A DNA stretch of 64,000 bases, from the NCBI GenBank assembly GCA_963715745.1, contig OY970271.1, forward strand, positions 248,001-312,000, given 5' to 3'. Below the pieces are notes generated by a model. The model did not search any database and was not told the DNA's origin. It worked only from the letters and a program-made list of their open reading frames with translations. This DNA is from CAWGJF01 sp963715745. Lineage in GTDB: Bacteria > Bacteroidota > Ignavibacteria > Ignavibacteriales > Ignavibacteriaceae. The translations under genes were made by a program, and so were the position numbers. Below, piece by piece: positions 1 to 8,513 of the stretch. Within the stretch, counting starts at the first letter, position 1; every line of letters starts with the position of its first letter.

Positions 1-1
1 G

Positions 2-718
2 GAAAAGGAACTAATTTCCAAAGAGTATGCAAAAACCATTTATAACAGAATTGAAAAAGCAAAAGACAAAGCTGTTCCATCTGGCGAAATTAAAAGTCTG
101 GATGTAAACAATGTTTATGAAAGCCCAGAAACAACTCATTACTCGGTTTATGATTATTCTGGAAATGCGGTTAGTGTAACAACAACAATAAATTCTTCTT
201 TCGGTTCGGGGATAGTGGTTGACGGTGCGGGATTTCTTTTAAATAATGAAATGGATGACTTCAGTGGAAAACCCGGAACTCAAAATCAGTTTGGGCTTCT
301 CGGTACAGAAGCTAATTCTATTCAATCTGAGAAAAGAATGCTGAGCTCAATGACCCCGACAATTGTTCTGAAAGATGGAGAGCCATTTTTAATAATTGGT
401 TCACCGGGCGGGTCAACAATTATCACCGTTGTTCTGCAGGTAATTTTAAATTGTATAGACTTTGACATGAACATCCGCGAAGCAATTGAAGCGCCGAGAA
501 TACATCATCAATGGATACCGGATTCTATTTACTACGAACCAAGATCGATAACAGATGATGTAAGGATAAAGCTTGAAGCTATGGGTTATAATTTTGTCGA
601 TGAAGAGGCAGAACAACGAATACTTGGAATCGCTGAAGGAATAATGATCGACCATAAAAATAAAATCATTTACGGTGCAGATGATCCGCGGGGAGGGGGA
701 TTGGCTGCCGGATATTAA
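2..718 (+). CDS. ggt: gamma-glutamyltranspeptidase, C-terminal part (5' end outside window)
   Basis: The frame is open from the window edge, so the N-terminal half is missing. The visible part is the small-subunit region. It holds the self-cleavage/catalytic threonine motif TTHYSVYD (near 136-159), then GNAVSVTTTIN, the LLNNEMDDF stretch, the paired glycines SPGGSTI that form the oxyanion region, and the usual C-terminus GADDPRGGGLAAGY. Enzymes of this family are Ntn-hydrolases that cleave the gamma-glutamyl bond of glutathione and related peptides, normally in the periplasm or outside the cell. The motif order is complete for this half, so nothing suggests decay. The identity is certain at family level; the substrate is not known. 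Confidence 0.96.
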   Translation, partial: EKELISKEYAKTIYNRIEKAKDKAVPSGEIKSLDVNNVYESPETTHYSVYDYSGNAVSVTTTINSSFGSGIVVDGAGFLLNNEMDDFSGKPGTQNQFGLLGTEANSIQSEKRMLSSMTPTIVLKDGEPFLIIGSPGGSTIITVVLQVILNCIDFDMNIREAIEAPRIHHQWIPDSIYYEPRSITDDVRIKLEAMGYNFVDEEAEQRILGIAEGIMIDHKNKIIYGADDPRGGGLAAGY

Positions 719-749
719 TATGTCTTTTATTTTAACTATGAATAAAGGT

Positions 750-1100
750 TTAATTTACTTTATTAAACAGTAAATTGTCTTGGGGATTACCATTCCATAT
801 CATTTCATTTCCGTTTAAAGAATACCAGGTATCAATAATGGGGTAGATGCCAATATAAAATTGTTTTGAAACATAATTGTAAGAGGAATCCTCATCAGAA
901 AGAGTGGTGTTGAAATGATACTTTTTTTGGTATCTGCAATTTCCAGAATCGGGAGAGATAGGTATAAAATCAAATGTTTCGGTAGTTAAACCATAACAAA
1001 ATTTTTTATCTGAATTCTCATTTACTGTCGCTGTCCAGTGATTAATTTCTCATTTCCCTTTTAAGCCGCTGCCGCCACACGATAAATGGGACAATCTATA
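750..1100 (-). pseudogene. decayed minus-strand gene, probable lipoprotein of unknown function
   Basis: On the minus strand, 1049 to 750 is open for 99 codons and ends in TAA. It reads like real protein (for example TETFDFIPISPDSGNCRYQK and NYVSKQFYIGIYPIIDTWYS), but there is no start codon near its beginning. An in-frame TGA at 1052-1050 separates it from an upstream stretch reading LSHLSCGGSGLKGK, which looks like a lipoprotein signal cleavage site. Further upstream, to about 1225, another frame also looks coding (EFQDTACLLNL). I infer a small secreted lipoprotein gene broken by one stop and perhaps a frameshift. The family is not recognised. A non-coding origin is possible but unlikely given the amino-acid composition. 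Confidence 0.5.
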
Positions 1101-1296
1101 AATTCAGTAAACAAGCAGTATCCTGAAATTCATTTAATGAGATGTTATCCAGAGCACAAATAAAAACTGTGTTTTGAATTGTATTTGACTGTTTAATAAA
1201 AATTGTGAACTTTCAGCAGAATCATTTAATAATATTCAGAATCAAATCTGGTATCATTTTAACAAATAAAAGCGAAAAAGGATTCAGGTAAGAAAG

Positions 1297-2283
1297 ATGG
1301 AAACATTTCAAATTTCCTCTATACGTCAGCAACTGGACGTTCGCAAAGAAAGAATCAGTGAAGCTATTGAAAAAGCTCCTGACCAGACAAAACTTATCAG
1401 TCTGCTCAGACAGGTTGATGATGCACTTTCAAAGATAGATCACGGAACTTACGGCATCTGCGAAGTTTGCCATGGAACAGTAGAAGAAGACAGGTTATTT
1501 ATTGACCCGCTTGTTACGGTCTGTCTGGGGTGCCTTAGCGAAGAACAGCAGCGGGCATTAGAAAGCGATCTTGAATTTGCTGCAAAGATCCAGAGAAACC
1601 TGCTTCCAAAAAACAATCAATTTATTGGCGGCTGGGAATTTTGTTATCACTATAACCCTGCCGGTCCGGTTAGTGGTGATTTTACAGATATCATTCCATT
1701 AAATGACGATTCGGTTATTTTCATTATAGGTGATGTTTCCGGCAAAGGAATTGCTGCATCGCTAATGATGTCACACCTGCATGGCTTAATACACAGCCTG
1801 CTTTCATTCGGTCTTCCTGTAAATGAAATAGTAAAAAAAGCAAACAGACTTTTTACTGAAAGCACCCCCTACACAAACTACTCAACGATGGTGATTGGAA
1901 AAGCCAGTCCTGATGGCAATGTTGAAATTGCCGTAGCCGGACATAATCCCCCTTTATATTTAAAGAAAGACAGTGTTCAAAGCATACAGGCAACAGGAGT
2001 TCCGGTGGGGCTTTTCTGTGAAGCAGAATATGATGTTGTTAAGTTTAAACTTGACAAAGGCGGTGTGCTGCTTTTATATACGGACGGACTTACAGAATCT
2101 TTTAACGATGCTGCCGAACCGGAAGAGTTTGGTGAAAAACGCGTTATTGAACATCTTGCAAGCACTAACGGTTTTGCTCCAAAAGTTCTTATTGAAGAGC
2201 TTATAAAAAACCACAAAGCCTGGTTAAAAGATTCCAAACCTATTGATGATGTTACTGTCCTGGCTGTTAAAAGAATGGTATAA
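1297..2283 (+). CDS. DksA/TraR-type zinc finger fused to SpoIIE/RsbU-like PP2C phosphatase
   Basis: The 328-residue protein has two parts. Residues 1-85 are an alpha-helical segment ending in a four-cysteine zinc finger (C55-x2-C58 ... C76-x2-C79) with the TYGICEVC pattern of DksA/TraR proteins. Residues 90-328 are a PP2C-type serine phosphatase of the SpoIIE/RsbU class. It begins with the linker helix AAKIQRNLLP, followed by metal-binding acidic residues in PVSGDF (D128), GDVSGKG (D146), YTDGLTE and the final DDVTVL. Such phosphatases usually act on anti-sigma-factor antagonists. The DksA-like finger may bind RNA polymerase or may simply be structural. The start is preceded by the purine-rich stretch AGGTAAGAAAG. 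The gene stands alone with no anti-sigma partner nearby. Confidence 0.9.
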   Translation: METFQISSIRQQLDVRKERISEAIEKAPDQTKLISLLRQVDDALSKIDHGTYGICEVCHGTVEEDRLFIDPLVTVCLGCLSEEQQRALESDLEFAAKIQRNLLPKNNQFIGGWEFCYHYNPAGPVSGDFTDIIPLNDDSVIFIIGDVSGKGIAASLMMSHLHGLIHSLLSFGLPVNEIVKKANRLFTESTPYTNYSTMVIGKASPDGNVEIAVAGHNPPLYLKKDSVQSIQATGVPVGLFCEAEYDVVKFKLDKGGVLLLYTDGLTESFNDAAEPEEFGEKRVIEHLASTNGFAPKVLIEELIKNHKAWLKDSKPIDDVTVLAVKRMV

Positions 2284-2638
2284 ATATTCTCTTTACATAA
2301 TCTGATTACCCCGGTTTACAGCAGAGCTGAATTCTATTAATCTGCAAAGTTCTAACGCAGAAAATTCCAGAAGAATATAAGTACAGGGTCAAATATTGAA
2401 TTATGATGAATGTTTATGAAATTGTTTGCCGCTGATCTACTTTAATCTGTTTGTAACAGCTTTTGCTTTTTGCTAAATTATACCTGGTTACATTATTATT
2501 ATCTGGTTTATAAAGCAACCAAGGGGATATTATGGAATGTAAATACCTGCCGGAACTTATCAGCACCTTTTTCCAAAATCTTCCCACTTAAAAATTTCAC
2601 ACAAATAAAATTAAATATCATCTCAAGGGGAAATCAAA
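2284..2638 (+). other. intergenic, possible weak promoter for the downstream lipoprotein
   Basis: No gene is visible in this 355-nt stretch. Near 2450-2480 a TTG is followed after about 20 nt by TAAATTAT, a partial match to the Bacteroidota -7 element. The ribosome-binding site AGGGGAAATC lies just before the next gene at 2639. Confidence 0.3.
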
Positions 2639-3190
2639 ATGAAAAAAAATATTCTGTTCTGGATGCTGTCATTTGTGCTCGGCTTTACTTTATTAAACTG
2701 TGATAAAGACGAAAACAGTACTAACACTCCTCCGGTACCTGTGTGCGACCAGGCTTGCCAGGATGGAAATGTTGCTTACGGCTTTATTGATATGTTCTGG
2801 TTTATATGGAACCAGAATATTGCCGGGCAGCCTGCAGGCAATAAAGATTTTACGGTAAACGGACCGCAGGGCGGAACCGTGCATGTTACCGGCTCAACAC
2901 AGGTTTCAGCTTCCACAGGCATTAACACCCTGCACCTTGTGCTTGTGATGAGCAACTGCAAAGGAATTAAAGACAGGTACAACCTGACATTTAACGGAAC
3001 TATTAATGCGGACGGAACTTTTTCCACAACTCACAAAGCTATAACATATGCTTCACCGGTGCTTGGTTATATAGGAACTGTTGGAAAAGATGACTGGGTA
3101 ACCAGCGTAGGCGGAACCTGCAATACTGCAATCAACGAAGGATTTAATACAGTTACCGGAACTATCTGTGAAAGAGTTTTTAGTTATTAA
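2639..3190 (+). CDS. secreted lipoprotein of unknown function
   Basis: This 183-residue protein starts with KK, a hydrophobic stretch and the lipobox LLNC at residues 18-21, so it should be lipidated and anchored in a membrane. The linker after the cysteine is low in complexity (DKDENSTNTPPVP). The mature part has four or five further cysteines (CDQACQDG, SNCKG, GGTCNT, TICER), which would favour disulfides in the periplasm or outside. The start is supported by a close AGGGG ribosome-binding site. Neighbours give no functional clue, and the family is not recognised. Confidence 0.75.
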   Translation: MKKNILFWMLSFVLGFTLLNCDKDENSTNTPPVPVCDQACQDGNVAYGFIDMFWFIWNQNIAGQPAGNKDFTVNGPQGGTVHVTGSTQVSASTGINTLHLVLVMSNCKGIKDRYNLTFNGTINADGTFSTTHKAITYASPVLGYIGTVGKDDWVTSVGGTCNTAINEGFNTVTGTICERVFSY

Positions 3191-3445
3191 AGGAATATAT
3201 TCTTATGTACTGACATCCGGAGGTTACCCGGGAACAAAAAGGATGATACTTCTCTGATAAATTTTCTGCGGACAGATTTCAATTCGTGGATGTCATGGTT
3301 TGGAGTCTGTCTGAATACTGTCATTCCGAATATGATTTGAAAAGAGAACCTGAAACGAGATCAGGTTGACAAAATACAAGTTCCCGGACAGTCTCACGAC
3401 CGTGACATCAGTGTTGAAAGATATTAAATCCAAGCTATCCCGCTT

Positions 3446-3976
3446 CTACTTTTTATTCATTCCTTCCTGCATCATTTTATCCTGCGGCATCATTTTCATA
3501 ATGTCTTCGTTGGATGTGAAGCCCCAGTGTTCAACAGCTTTATCACCTTCAAAGCGAATAAGATCTATTGAGTTCCTTGTCATTTTATGATTGGCGGGCA
3601 TTCCCATAAAAGGTTCGGAAGTGGTGCCTGTAAATGTTAAGTATGCAAAAAGATAATCGCCGGAAACGGCCATTGTGTGAACCTGTGCTTGCATATCAGG
3701 GAAAGCTTTATGATAAGCAGCAAAGTCCTCCTTGATACGTTCGAGACCGGTTTTATTTGACATCGTTGGACTAGGATCGTGCTCTATAAAGTCCGGTGCT
3801 ATATATTTATCAAGCACATCGGTCTTCCCGGTGGTTAAAGCATTCATCACTTCGTTGTAGCCCATTTTATATTTTGTTTCCATGGACATCTGATCCGTTT
3901 GCCCCATCTTGTCCTGACCATAAACTAACAGCGGCAGGATAAACATTACAAGTAGAGATAAATAATATTTTTGCAT
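3446..3976 (-). CDS. secreted SnoaL-like (ester cyclase fold) protein
   Basis: I place the start at 3976 because GGAGG lies 6-7 nt upstream of that ATG and the product then begins with a clean signal peptide (MQKYYLSLLVMFILPLLVYGQ). A longer upstream frame exists but adds an implausible N-terminus. The mature domain of about 150 residues follows the SnoaL/NTF2-like pattern: an EVMNALTTGKTDVLDKYIAPDFIEHDP start, a GLERIKEDFAAYHKAFPD helix, then beta strands with FTGTTSEPFMGMPANHK and a final EHWGFTSNEDIMKMM. Members of this fold include cyclases and many proteins of unknown role, so no reaction is assigned. The C-terminus is rich in methionine and lysine. Confidence 0.8.
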   Translation of the reverse strand: MQKYYLSLLVMFILPLLVYGQDKMGQTDQMSMETKYKMGYNEVMNALTTGKTDVLDKYIAPDFIEHDPSPTMSNKTGLERIKEDFAAYHKAFPDMQAQVHTMAVSGDYLFAYLTFTGTTSEPFMGMPANHKMTRNSIDLIRFEGDKAVEHWGFTSNEDIMKMMPQDKMMQEGMNKK

Positions 3977-4178
3977 TATAAGCCTCCAAAAATTATTGAT
4001 GATTTTTAACGGATATTTATTATAAATCCGTGCACGAAGCGAAAATAGAAATAATTTGACACAAATCAATAGTAGATATGAAGCAACAAACCGACAAAAC
4101 ATTTTCCGGCCACGCCCTGGCGGGGGAGAAATCTTAAGGATTGCCTGCCTCGCCGAAGCCCTGGAAAGGGCGGGGTTA

Positions 4179-4320
4179 TTCTGAATTTTACGAATGGTGG
4201 TTTACAACCGTAGAGCAGTATTCGTGATTTTACGAACAGGACTTTACATGCGTCGGGGGCTATTCGTAATTTTACGAATACGTGTCCGAACAGTCGAAGT
4301 GGCATTTGTAATTTTACAAA
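4179..4320. repeat. four 16-bp palindromes at an exact 42-bp period
   Basis: Copies lie at 4179-4194, 4221-4236, 4263-4278 and 4305-4320. The third is TTCGTAATTTTACGAA, a perfect inverted repeat with 7-bp arms. The fourth is TTTGTAATTTTACAAA, where both arms have changed together so the palindrome is kept. Copies one and two each keep the right arm TTACGAA and have one degenerate left arm. The 26-nt segments between them are weakly similar to one another, so this may be a decayed 42-bp tandem repeat. The 42-bp spacing equals four helical turns, so all sites would face the same side of the DNA. Confidence 0.8.
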
Positions 4321-4491
4321 ATGAGTTTTGGGCTAAAAACGGCTTCCGGTTTAGTACATGTACTAATGCTCACAATTAATGTCCTATTTATCTTTTGTCC
4401 GAGAATGTTGTAAATATTTTGATAATTATTGCGGGAATGGGAGAATCTATGTGGTCGCACTCCCTAAATTATTTTGTCTTACAATATATAT

Positions 4492-4522
4492 TTGACTTAC
4501 GTTTTAATTATTTCTAACTTTG
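4492..4522 (+). promoter_or_regulatory. Bacteroidota-type promoter for the VapBC-GHKL operon
   Basis: TTG at 4492-4494 is followed, after 20 nt, by TAACTTTG at 4515-4522. This is an exact fit to the Bacteroidota housekeeping promoter pattern (-33 TTG, -7 TAnnTTTG). It lies 34 nt upstream of the antitoxin start, with an AAGGA ribosome-binding site in between (about 4541-4545). Confidence 0.65.
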
Positions 4523-4555
4523 CTATGAATTTATTACAAAAAGGAATAATAAGAA

Positions 4556-4786
4556 ATGGAAACAGGATACGTAACATCGAAGGGGCAGTTAGTTATACCC
4601 TCTAAAATGAGAAGGAAGTTTGGAATTAAACCCGGAACGCGCGTTAACTTCTTTGAAGAAAAAGATGGAATAAAAATAATCCCGGTAACTGCGGATATAA
4701 TTGATGCAAACAAAGGATTCCTGGGGACAAAAGGTAGGCTGCTAAAAACGCTTATGGAAGAAAAGAAGAAAGAGCGTGAATTATGA
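4556..4786 (+). CDS. vapB: AbrB/MazE-type antitoxin
   Basis: The 76-residue protein carries the swapped-hairpin DNA-binding pattern of AbrB/MazE/SpoVT proteins in its first 45 residues (GYVTSKGQLVIPSKMRRKFGIKPGTRVNFFEE). A lysine- and glutamate-rich tail follows that would wrap around the toxin. The gene overlaps the downstream PIN toxin start by 4 nt (ATGA). Antitoxins of this kind usually repress their own promoter, which here would also control the downstream ATPase genes. AAGGA precedes the start. Confidence 0.92.
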   Translation: METGYVTSKGQLVIPSKMRRKFGIKPGTRVNFFEEKDGIKIIPVTADIIDANKGFLGTKGRLLKTLMEEKKKEREL

Positions 4787-5181
4787 AGCGTTATGTTTTA
4801 GACAGCTACTCTCTTCTGGCTTATGCAGAGAATGAAAAAGGAGTAGATGAGGTTGGAGAAATTTTAAAAAAAGCGCTTGATGATAAAGCCGAGTTATTTC
4901 TCTGTGTGATTAATTGGGGAGAAATGTATTACATAGCTTTAAGAGAGGGTGGAAAAGAAAGAGCAGAACTATACAAAAACACATTTGCAAGATACCCGAT
5001 TACAATTGTGGAGGCAAATAAAGAACTGACTCTGCAAGCTGCACAATACAAGGCTTTTCATAAAATGTCTTATGCAGATGCTTTTGCAGCAGCGTTGGCA
5101 AAGATGAAAAAAGCACAATTGGTTACTGGTGATAAAGAGTTTAAAGTGCTTGAGGGTGAAATAAAAATTAATTGGTTATAA
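4783..5181 (+). CDS. vapC: PIN-domain ribonuclease toxin (VapC family)
   Basis: The 132-residue protein has the four acidic PIN-domain residues in order: D7 (LDSYSLLAY), E47 (NWGEMYY), D99 (SYADAFAAALA) and D117 (VTGDKEF). VapC toxins are metal-dependent RNases that cut tRNA or rRNA and are held inactive by the antitoxin. The gene overlaps vapB by 4 nt and ends only 15 nt before the GHKL ATPase start, with no terminator between. It therefore appears co-transcribed with the ATPase cluster, an unusual arrangement that could give the cluster addiction-type stability. Confidence 0.92.
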   Translation: MKRYVLDSYSLLAYAENEKGVDEVGEILKKALDDKAELFLCVINWGEMYYIALREGGKERAELYKNTFARYPITIVEANKELTLQAAQYKAFHKMSYADAFAAALAKMKKAQLVTGDKEFKVLEGEIKINWL

Positions 5182-5196
5182 AGCAGGGAATTTATT

Positions 5197-7011
5197 ATGT
5201 GGAAATTTAAAACGTTATCAATTGGTGAGCCTGAGAGAGACCCGCATGAAGTTGAATTTTTTAACTTGACTGGAATTGCTGAAGTTGTCGTAAGAGAGTT
5301 TATTCAAAATTCATTAGATGCTAAATGTGAAGATAGCTCAATAGTAAGAATTACATTTGAAAAGACATCAAAGGAGAAAGCAGAAAGATTCTTTAACAAT
5401 CTTGGAAATCATTTGGGCGCAACTAATTTTTATTCTTCCGAGCTAACCAATACAGACGTTCCATTTCTTACTATAGAAGATTTTGGCACAAGTGGTTTAG
5501 ATGGGGCTACTGGTGAAGGAGGAGAGCGACCGGAAGGTAAAAATAATTTTTATAATTTCTGGTGGTATGAAGGTAAATCTGAGAAAACAGGGAAAGAAAG
5601 AGGACGCTGGGGATTAGGTAAGACCACATTTCACGTAGCATCTAAAATTAGATCATTTTGGGGACTAACTGTCAGGCGAGATGATAAACGTAAATTATTA
5701 ATGGGCAAGGCACTTCTTAAAACTCATAAGATAAATTCTGATACATTTACGTATAACGGATATTTCGCCGATGAAGAATATAAGCCTTATTCAGATGAAA
5801 ATTTATTAAAACAATTTTCGGAAAGTTTTGCTCTTTTGCGTGATGGTGAACCAGGACTTTCATTGGTAATTCCTTTCCCTCATTCTGAAATAACTCCAAA
5901 TGAAGTATTAAAATCTATTATGATTCATTATTTCTATCCAATTATGAGTGGGCCCTTGGAAATTATGCTCAGGTATGATGGGAAGGAAGAAGAATTGAAC
6001 TATAAAAATTTTATTGAAATAGCTTCACAACAAGACTGGGATGGAACAAGTTGGGAGAAAGTAAGAGTTAAGGATTTACTTGAATTTATAAATAAAGCTA
6101 GAAAAAATTCGGTTTTACTAGAATTAAAAATCAACAACTCAGAAAATCCTGAGGTTACAGCAGAGTCATTTCAAGATCTATTAGATACTTTGAGAGATAA
6201 ATTTAATACTGGAGAAATTATTTCAGTTAAAGTACCAGTGCAGATTAAGGAAGTAAATCAGGAAAGTATTGATTCTTATTTTTACGTTTTTATTCAAAAA
6301 AAACAGGATAATAGTCCTGCCGATGAGTATTATGTAAGGTCTGGAATTACTATTACTGATATAAAAATGATCTCCGGCTTTCCTGTTAGATCATTGTTCA
6401 TAGCAGAGGATGAGGCGATTGCAAAATTTCTCGGTGATGCTGAAACACCTGCACACACAGACTGGAAAGAAAGAACTGAAGGATTTACTGAAAAATATGA
6501 ACACGCAAGAAGAAAATTAAGATTTATCAAAAAAGGAGTTTCCTCAATCATAAGTTATGTTTACTTACCACCCAAAGAATTAAAGACAGATTTTCTGAAA
6601 GATGTTTTTTACGTTAATGTTGAACCCGAAATTGAGAAGGATGAAGAGGAAGATGTTTCGGGAGAAGTTAAAGAACCTATACCTGTACCAAAACCAAGGA
6701 GATATCGTTTAACAAAAATTGATGGTGGTTTCCGATTAATAAAAAGTAAAAATGAAATCGAACCGCCCCTAAAAGTCAGAATCAGTTGTGCATATGATAC
6801 CAGAAAAGGTAATCCCTTTAAGAATTATGAACTTTATGATTTTGATCTTAGCAACTCGGATTTTACTATTAAATCAAACGGTTGTACTGTTTCACAACAA
6901 AACGAAAATAAAATAGAACTAACGATTGAGGAAAAAGAATTCGAATTTGAAGTGACAGGGTTTGACATAATGAGAGATTTGATTATTGATATTAAGGAGA
7001 TAGATTCATGA
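5197..7011 (+). CDS. GHKL (Bergerat-fold) ATPase of a restriction-modification-like locus
   Basis: The 604-residue protein has the ATP-binding motifs of the GHKL superfamily in its first 150 residues. The N box is E34-F-I-Q-N38-S-L-D41-A. The DxG box is IEDFGTSGLDG (D95, G97, G100). The glycine-rich lid is RGRWGLGK (about 136-142), with a lysine where MutL/MORC proteins have a similar G-x-G. Residues 200-470 are unrecognised, and 500-604 look beta-rich. It fits the MutL/MORC-like class linked to DNA methyltransferase loci in published comparative work. It overlaps the next gene by 4 nt. Its likely role is an ATP-driven clamp or sensor on DNA, which is inference. Confidence 0.8.
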   Translation: MWKFKTLSIGEPERDPHEVEFFNLTGIAEVVVREFIQNSLDAKCEDSSIVRITFEKTSKEKAERFFNNLGNHLGATNFYSSELTNTDVPFLTIEDFGTSGLDGATGEGGERPEGKNNFYNFWWYEGKSEKTGKERGRWGLGKTTFHVASKIRSFWGLTVRRDDKRKLLMGKALLKTHKINSDTFTYNGYFADEEYKPYSDENLLKQFSESFALLRDGEPGLSLVIPFPHSEITPNEVLKSIMIHYFYPIMSGPLEIMLRYDGKEEELNYKNFIEIASQQDWDGTSWEKVRVKDLLEFINKARKNSVLLELKINNSENPEVTAESFQDLLDTLRDKFNTGEIISVKVPVQIKEVNQESIDSYFYVFIQKKQDNSPADEYYVRSGITITDIKMISGFPVRSLFIAEDEAIAKFLGDAETPAHTDWKERTEGFTEKYEHARRKLRFIKKGVSSIISYVYLPPKELKTDFLKDVFYVNVEPEIEKDEEEDVSGEVKEPIPVPKPRRYRLTKIDGGFRLIKSKNEIEPPLKVRISCAYDTRKGNPFKNYELYDFDLSNSDFTIKSNGCTVSQQNENKIELTIEEKEFEFEVTGFDIMRDLIIDIKEIDS

Positions 7012-7781
7012 AAAGAAGATTTAATTACACAGGGAGAGAAAAATTAACTAAAGAGTCAATTAAAATTTCCATTAACAAATCAAATGGTAAACCAAAATCC
7101 ATTACTCCAAAATTAAACTTAAATGAAATTAAATATCCTGGTGACACAAAAATTTATCTGGACGCATATCATAAAACTGACAGAAAACGATTTGATTTTG
7201 GGAAAATAAGTAACAGGGTAATGCCGGAAGATTTAACCATTGACGAGTTAGCTTATACTGATAATTTAATGTTCAGACTAATGCTTATTGATGAGAGTGG
7301 TGAACATGGAAAAATAATAGCACATGCCGATAGAATAAGAGCTGATGAGGAAGCAGATAAAAAACCAATCTTACCAGTCAGATTTGATGATCTAGGTCAA
7401 CAGATCTGGAAATTAGAATTCACAGGAGAAGAAGGAGGTCCAATCCTTTGTATAAACAACAAAATTCCGGCACTTGAAAATCTTGTAAAAACGGATCCGG
7501 TGTTTTTCATGTATTTGTTTCCAACTGCTATCAGGGAAATCCTCACACACATGATTTTCATAGATACAGTTGAGAATCCTGAAGAACCTTCTGTTACCTG
7601 GCATTCTGATTGGCTGAAATTTTCTAAAATGATATTACCCAATGAACCTTTTCCGGATTTAGACCCAGAGGATATTGCTAAAGATGATGTAGTGAAATGG
7701 ATTGATCAGGTCGTTGAAGAATTTTGCAATAGCAGGAGGCATGAATGGGAATCCGCTAAAACTAATCTATCTGGAGATTAA
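7008..7781 (+). CDS. unknown protein, second component of the GHKL cluster
   Basis: The start overlaps the ATPase stop (ATGA), which implies translational coupling. The 257-residue protein has a basic N-terminal 40 residues (KRRFNYTGREKLTK). A central region holds GEHGKIIAHADRIRADEE and LPVRFDDLGQQIWKLEF, followed by a hydrophobic helix DPVFFMYLFPTAIREILTHMIF and an acidic C-terminus. No catalytic motif or known domain was recognised. Its position between the ATPase and a third gene suggests it forms a complex with them. I cannot tell whether it is an effector or an adaptor. Confidence 0.75.
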   Translation: MKRRFNYTGREKLTKESIKISINKSNGKPKSITPKLNLNEIKYPGDTKIYLDAYHKTDRKRFDFGKISNRVMPEDLTIDELAYTDNLMFRLMLIDESGEHGKIIAHADRIRADEEADKKPILPVRFDDLGQQIWKLEFTGEEGGPILCINNKIPALENLVKTDPVFFMYLFPTAIREILTHMIFIDTVENPEEPSVTWHSDWLKFSKMILPNEPFPDLDPEDIAKDDVVKWIDQVVEEFCNSRRHEWESAKTNLSGD

Positions 7782-7784
7782 AAT

Positions 7785-8513
7785 ATGGCACGGTTAAAAG
7801 TTTTTACTGAAGAAGGCGTTAATGAATTCAGAAATTTTCTGGTTGAACTTAAAAATAATCCGGAATTAAATAGACCTGACTTGAATGACAATATATATTC
7901 GGAAAATTTCCAACCGGAAATAACTGTTGACGAAAACAAAATTTTTTCTTGGCGAATGGAATTGGCTGAATATCTTACCCAAATTTTCCGGGATGCCGGT
8001 GTAAAAAGTCAGGCGGTAATAACAAACGATAAACTCTGGACATGGTTAACTTATTTATGGTTTGATCAGATTTGCCCCAAAGATGGAACTGGCAGAAAAG
8101 TCAGAGAGATTGTTAAATATATATGTAGTGCTGATTATAAAAAGTACTATCGTCATTTTATTGCATCAACATTCAGAATATATTCAACACTCGGAAAAGA
8201 AAATTCATTATTATTTTTAAACCGACCTGTAAACGACCACGGAGATTTTATTGAACAACTTGCTTCAAGACAAGAAATAATTTCTAACCCAAATCTCATA
8301 GGAGTAGCACACAAATTGTATTGGGATAAAATTGAGAACAAACCGAAACGAGGAGGAAGTGACCGCAAAAAACCCGGGAACCTGAGGAGGCTTATTAAGT
8401 TATTCGGGCAGGTAGAGTTGACTTATGATATTTTCTCAATGAAACCTGATGAAATTGTAAAAACTTTGCCAAAAGAATTTGAAATTTGGAATCAGGAAGC
8501 TAGCTCTGACTAA
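7785..8513 (+). CDS. unknown protein, third component of the GHKL cluster (possibly DUF6339-like)
   Basis: The 242-residue, mostly helical protein starts 3 nt after the preceding stop. Notable stretches are KLWTWLTYLWFDQICP, KKYYRHFIASTFRIYSTLG and a basic segment ENKPKRGGSDRKKPGNLRRL near 190-210. From memory it resembles DUF6339 proteins, which I associate with cytosine methyltransferase operons, but I could not check this. The gene runs head-on into the methyltransferase gene, and the two coding ends overlap by 14 nt. No nuclease motif is evident. Confidence 0.7.
   Translation: MARLKVFTEEGVNEFRNFLVELKNNPELNRPDLNDNIYSENFQPEITVDENKIFSWRMELAEYLTQIFRDAGVKSQAVITNDKLWTWLTYLWFDQICPKDGTGRKVREIVKYICSADYKKYYRHFIASTFRIYSTLGKENSLLFLNRPVNDHGDFIEQLASRQEIISNPNLIGVAHKLYWDKIENKPKRGGSDRKKPGNLRRLIKLFGQVELTYDIFSMKPDEIVKTLPKEFEIWNQEASSD

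Noticed and set aside
4179..4320. CRISPR array
   Set aside because: Repeat units are only 16 bp and vary between copies, the intervening segments are themselves weakly similar, and no cas genes are present.
4066..4379. Open frames on both strands with 14-residue repeats (FVKxRI, FVILR)
   Set aside because: They are translations of the 42-bp palindromic repeat; both strands read through it, there are no good ribosome-binding sites, and the upstream sequence is repeat-like.
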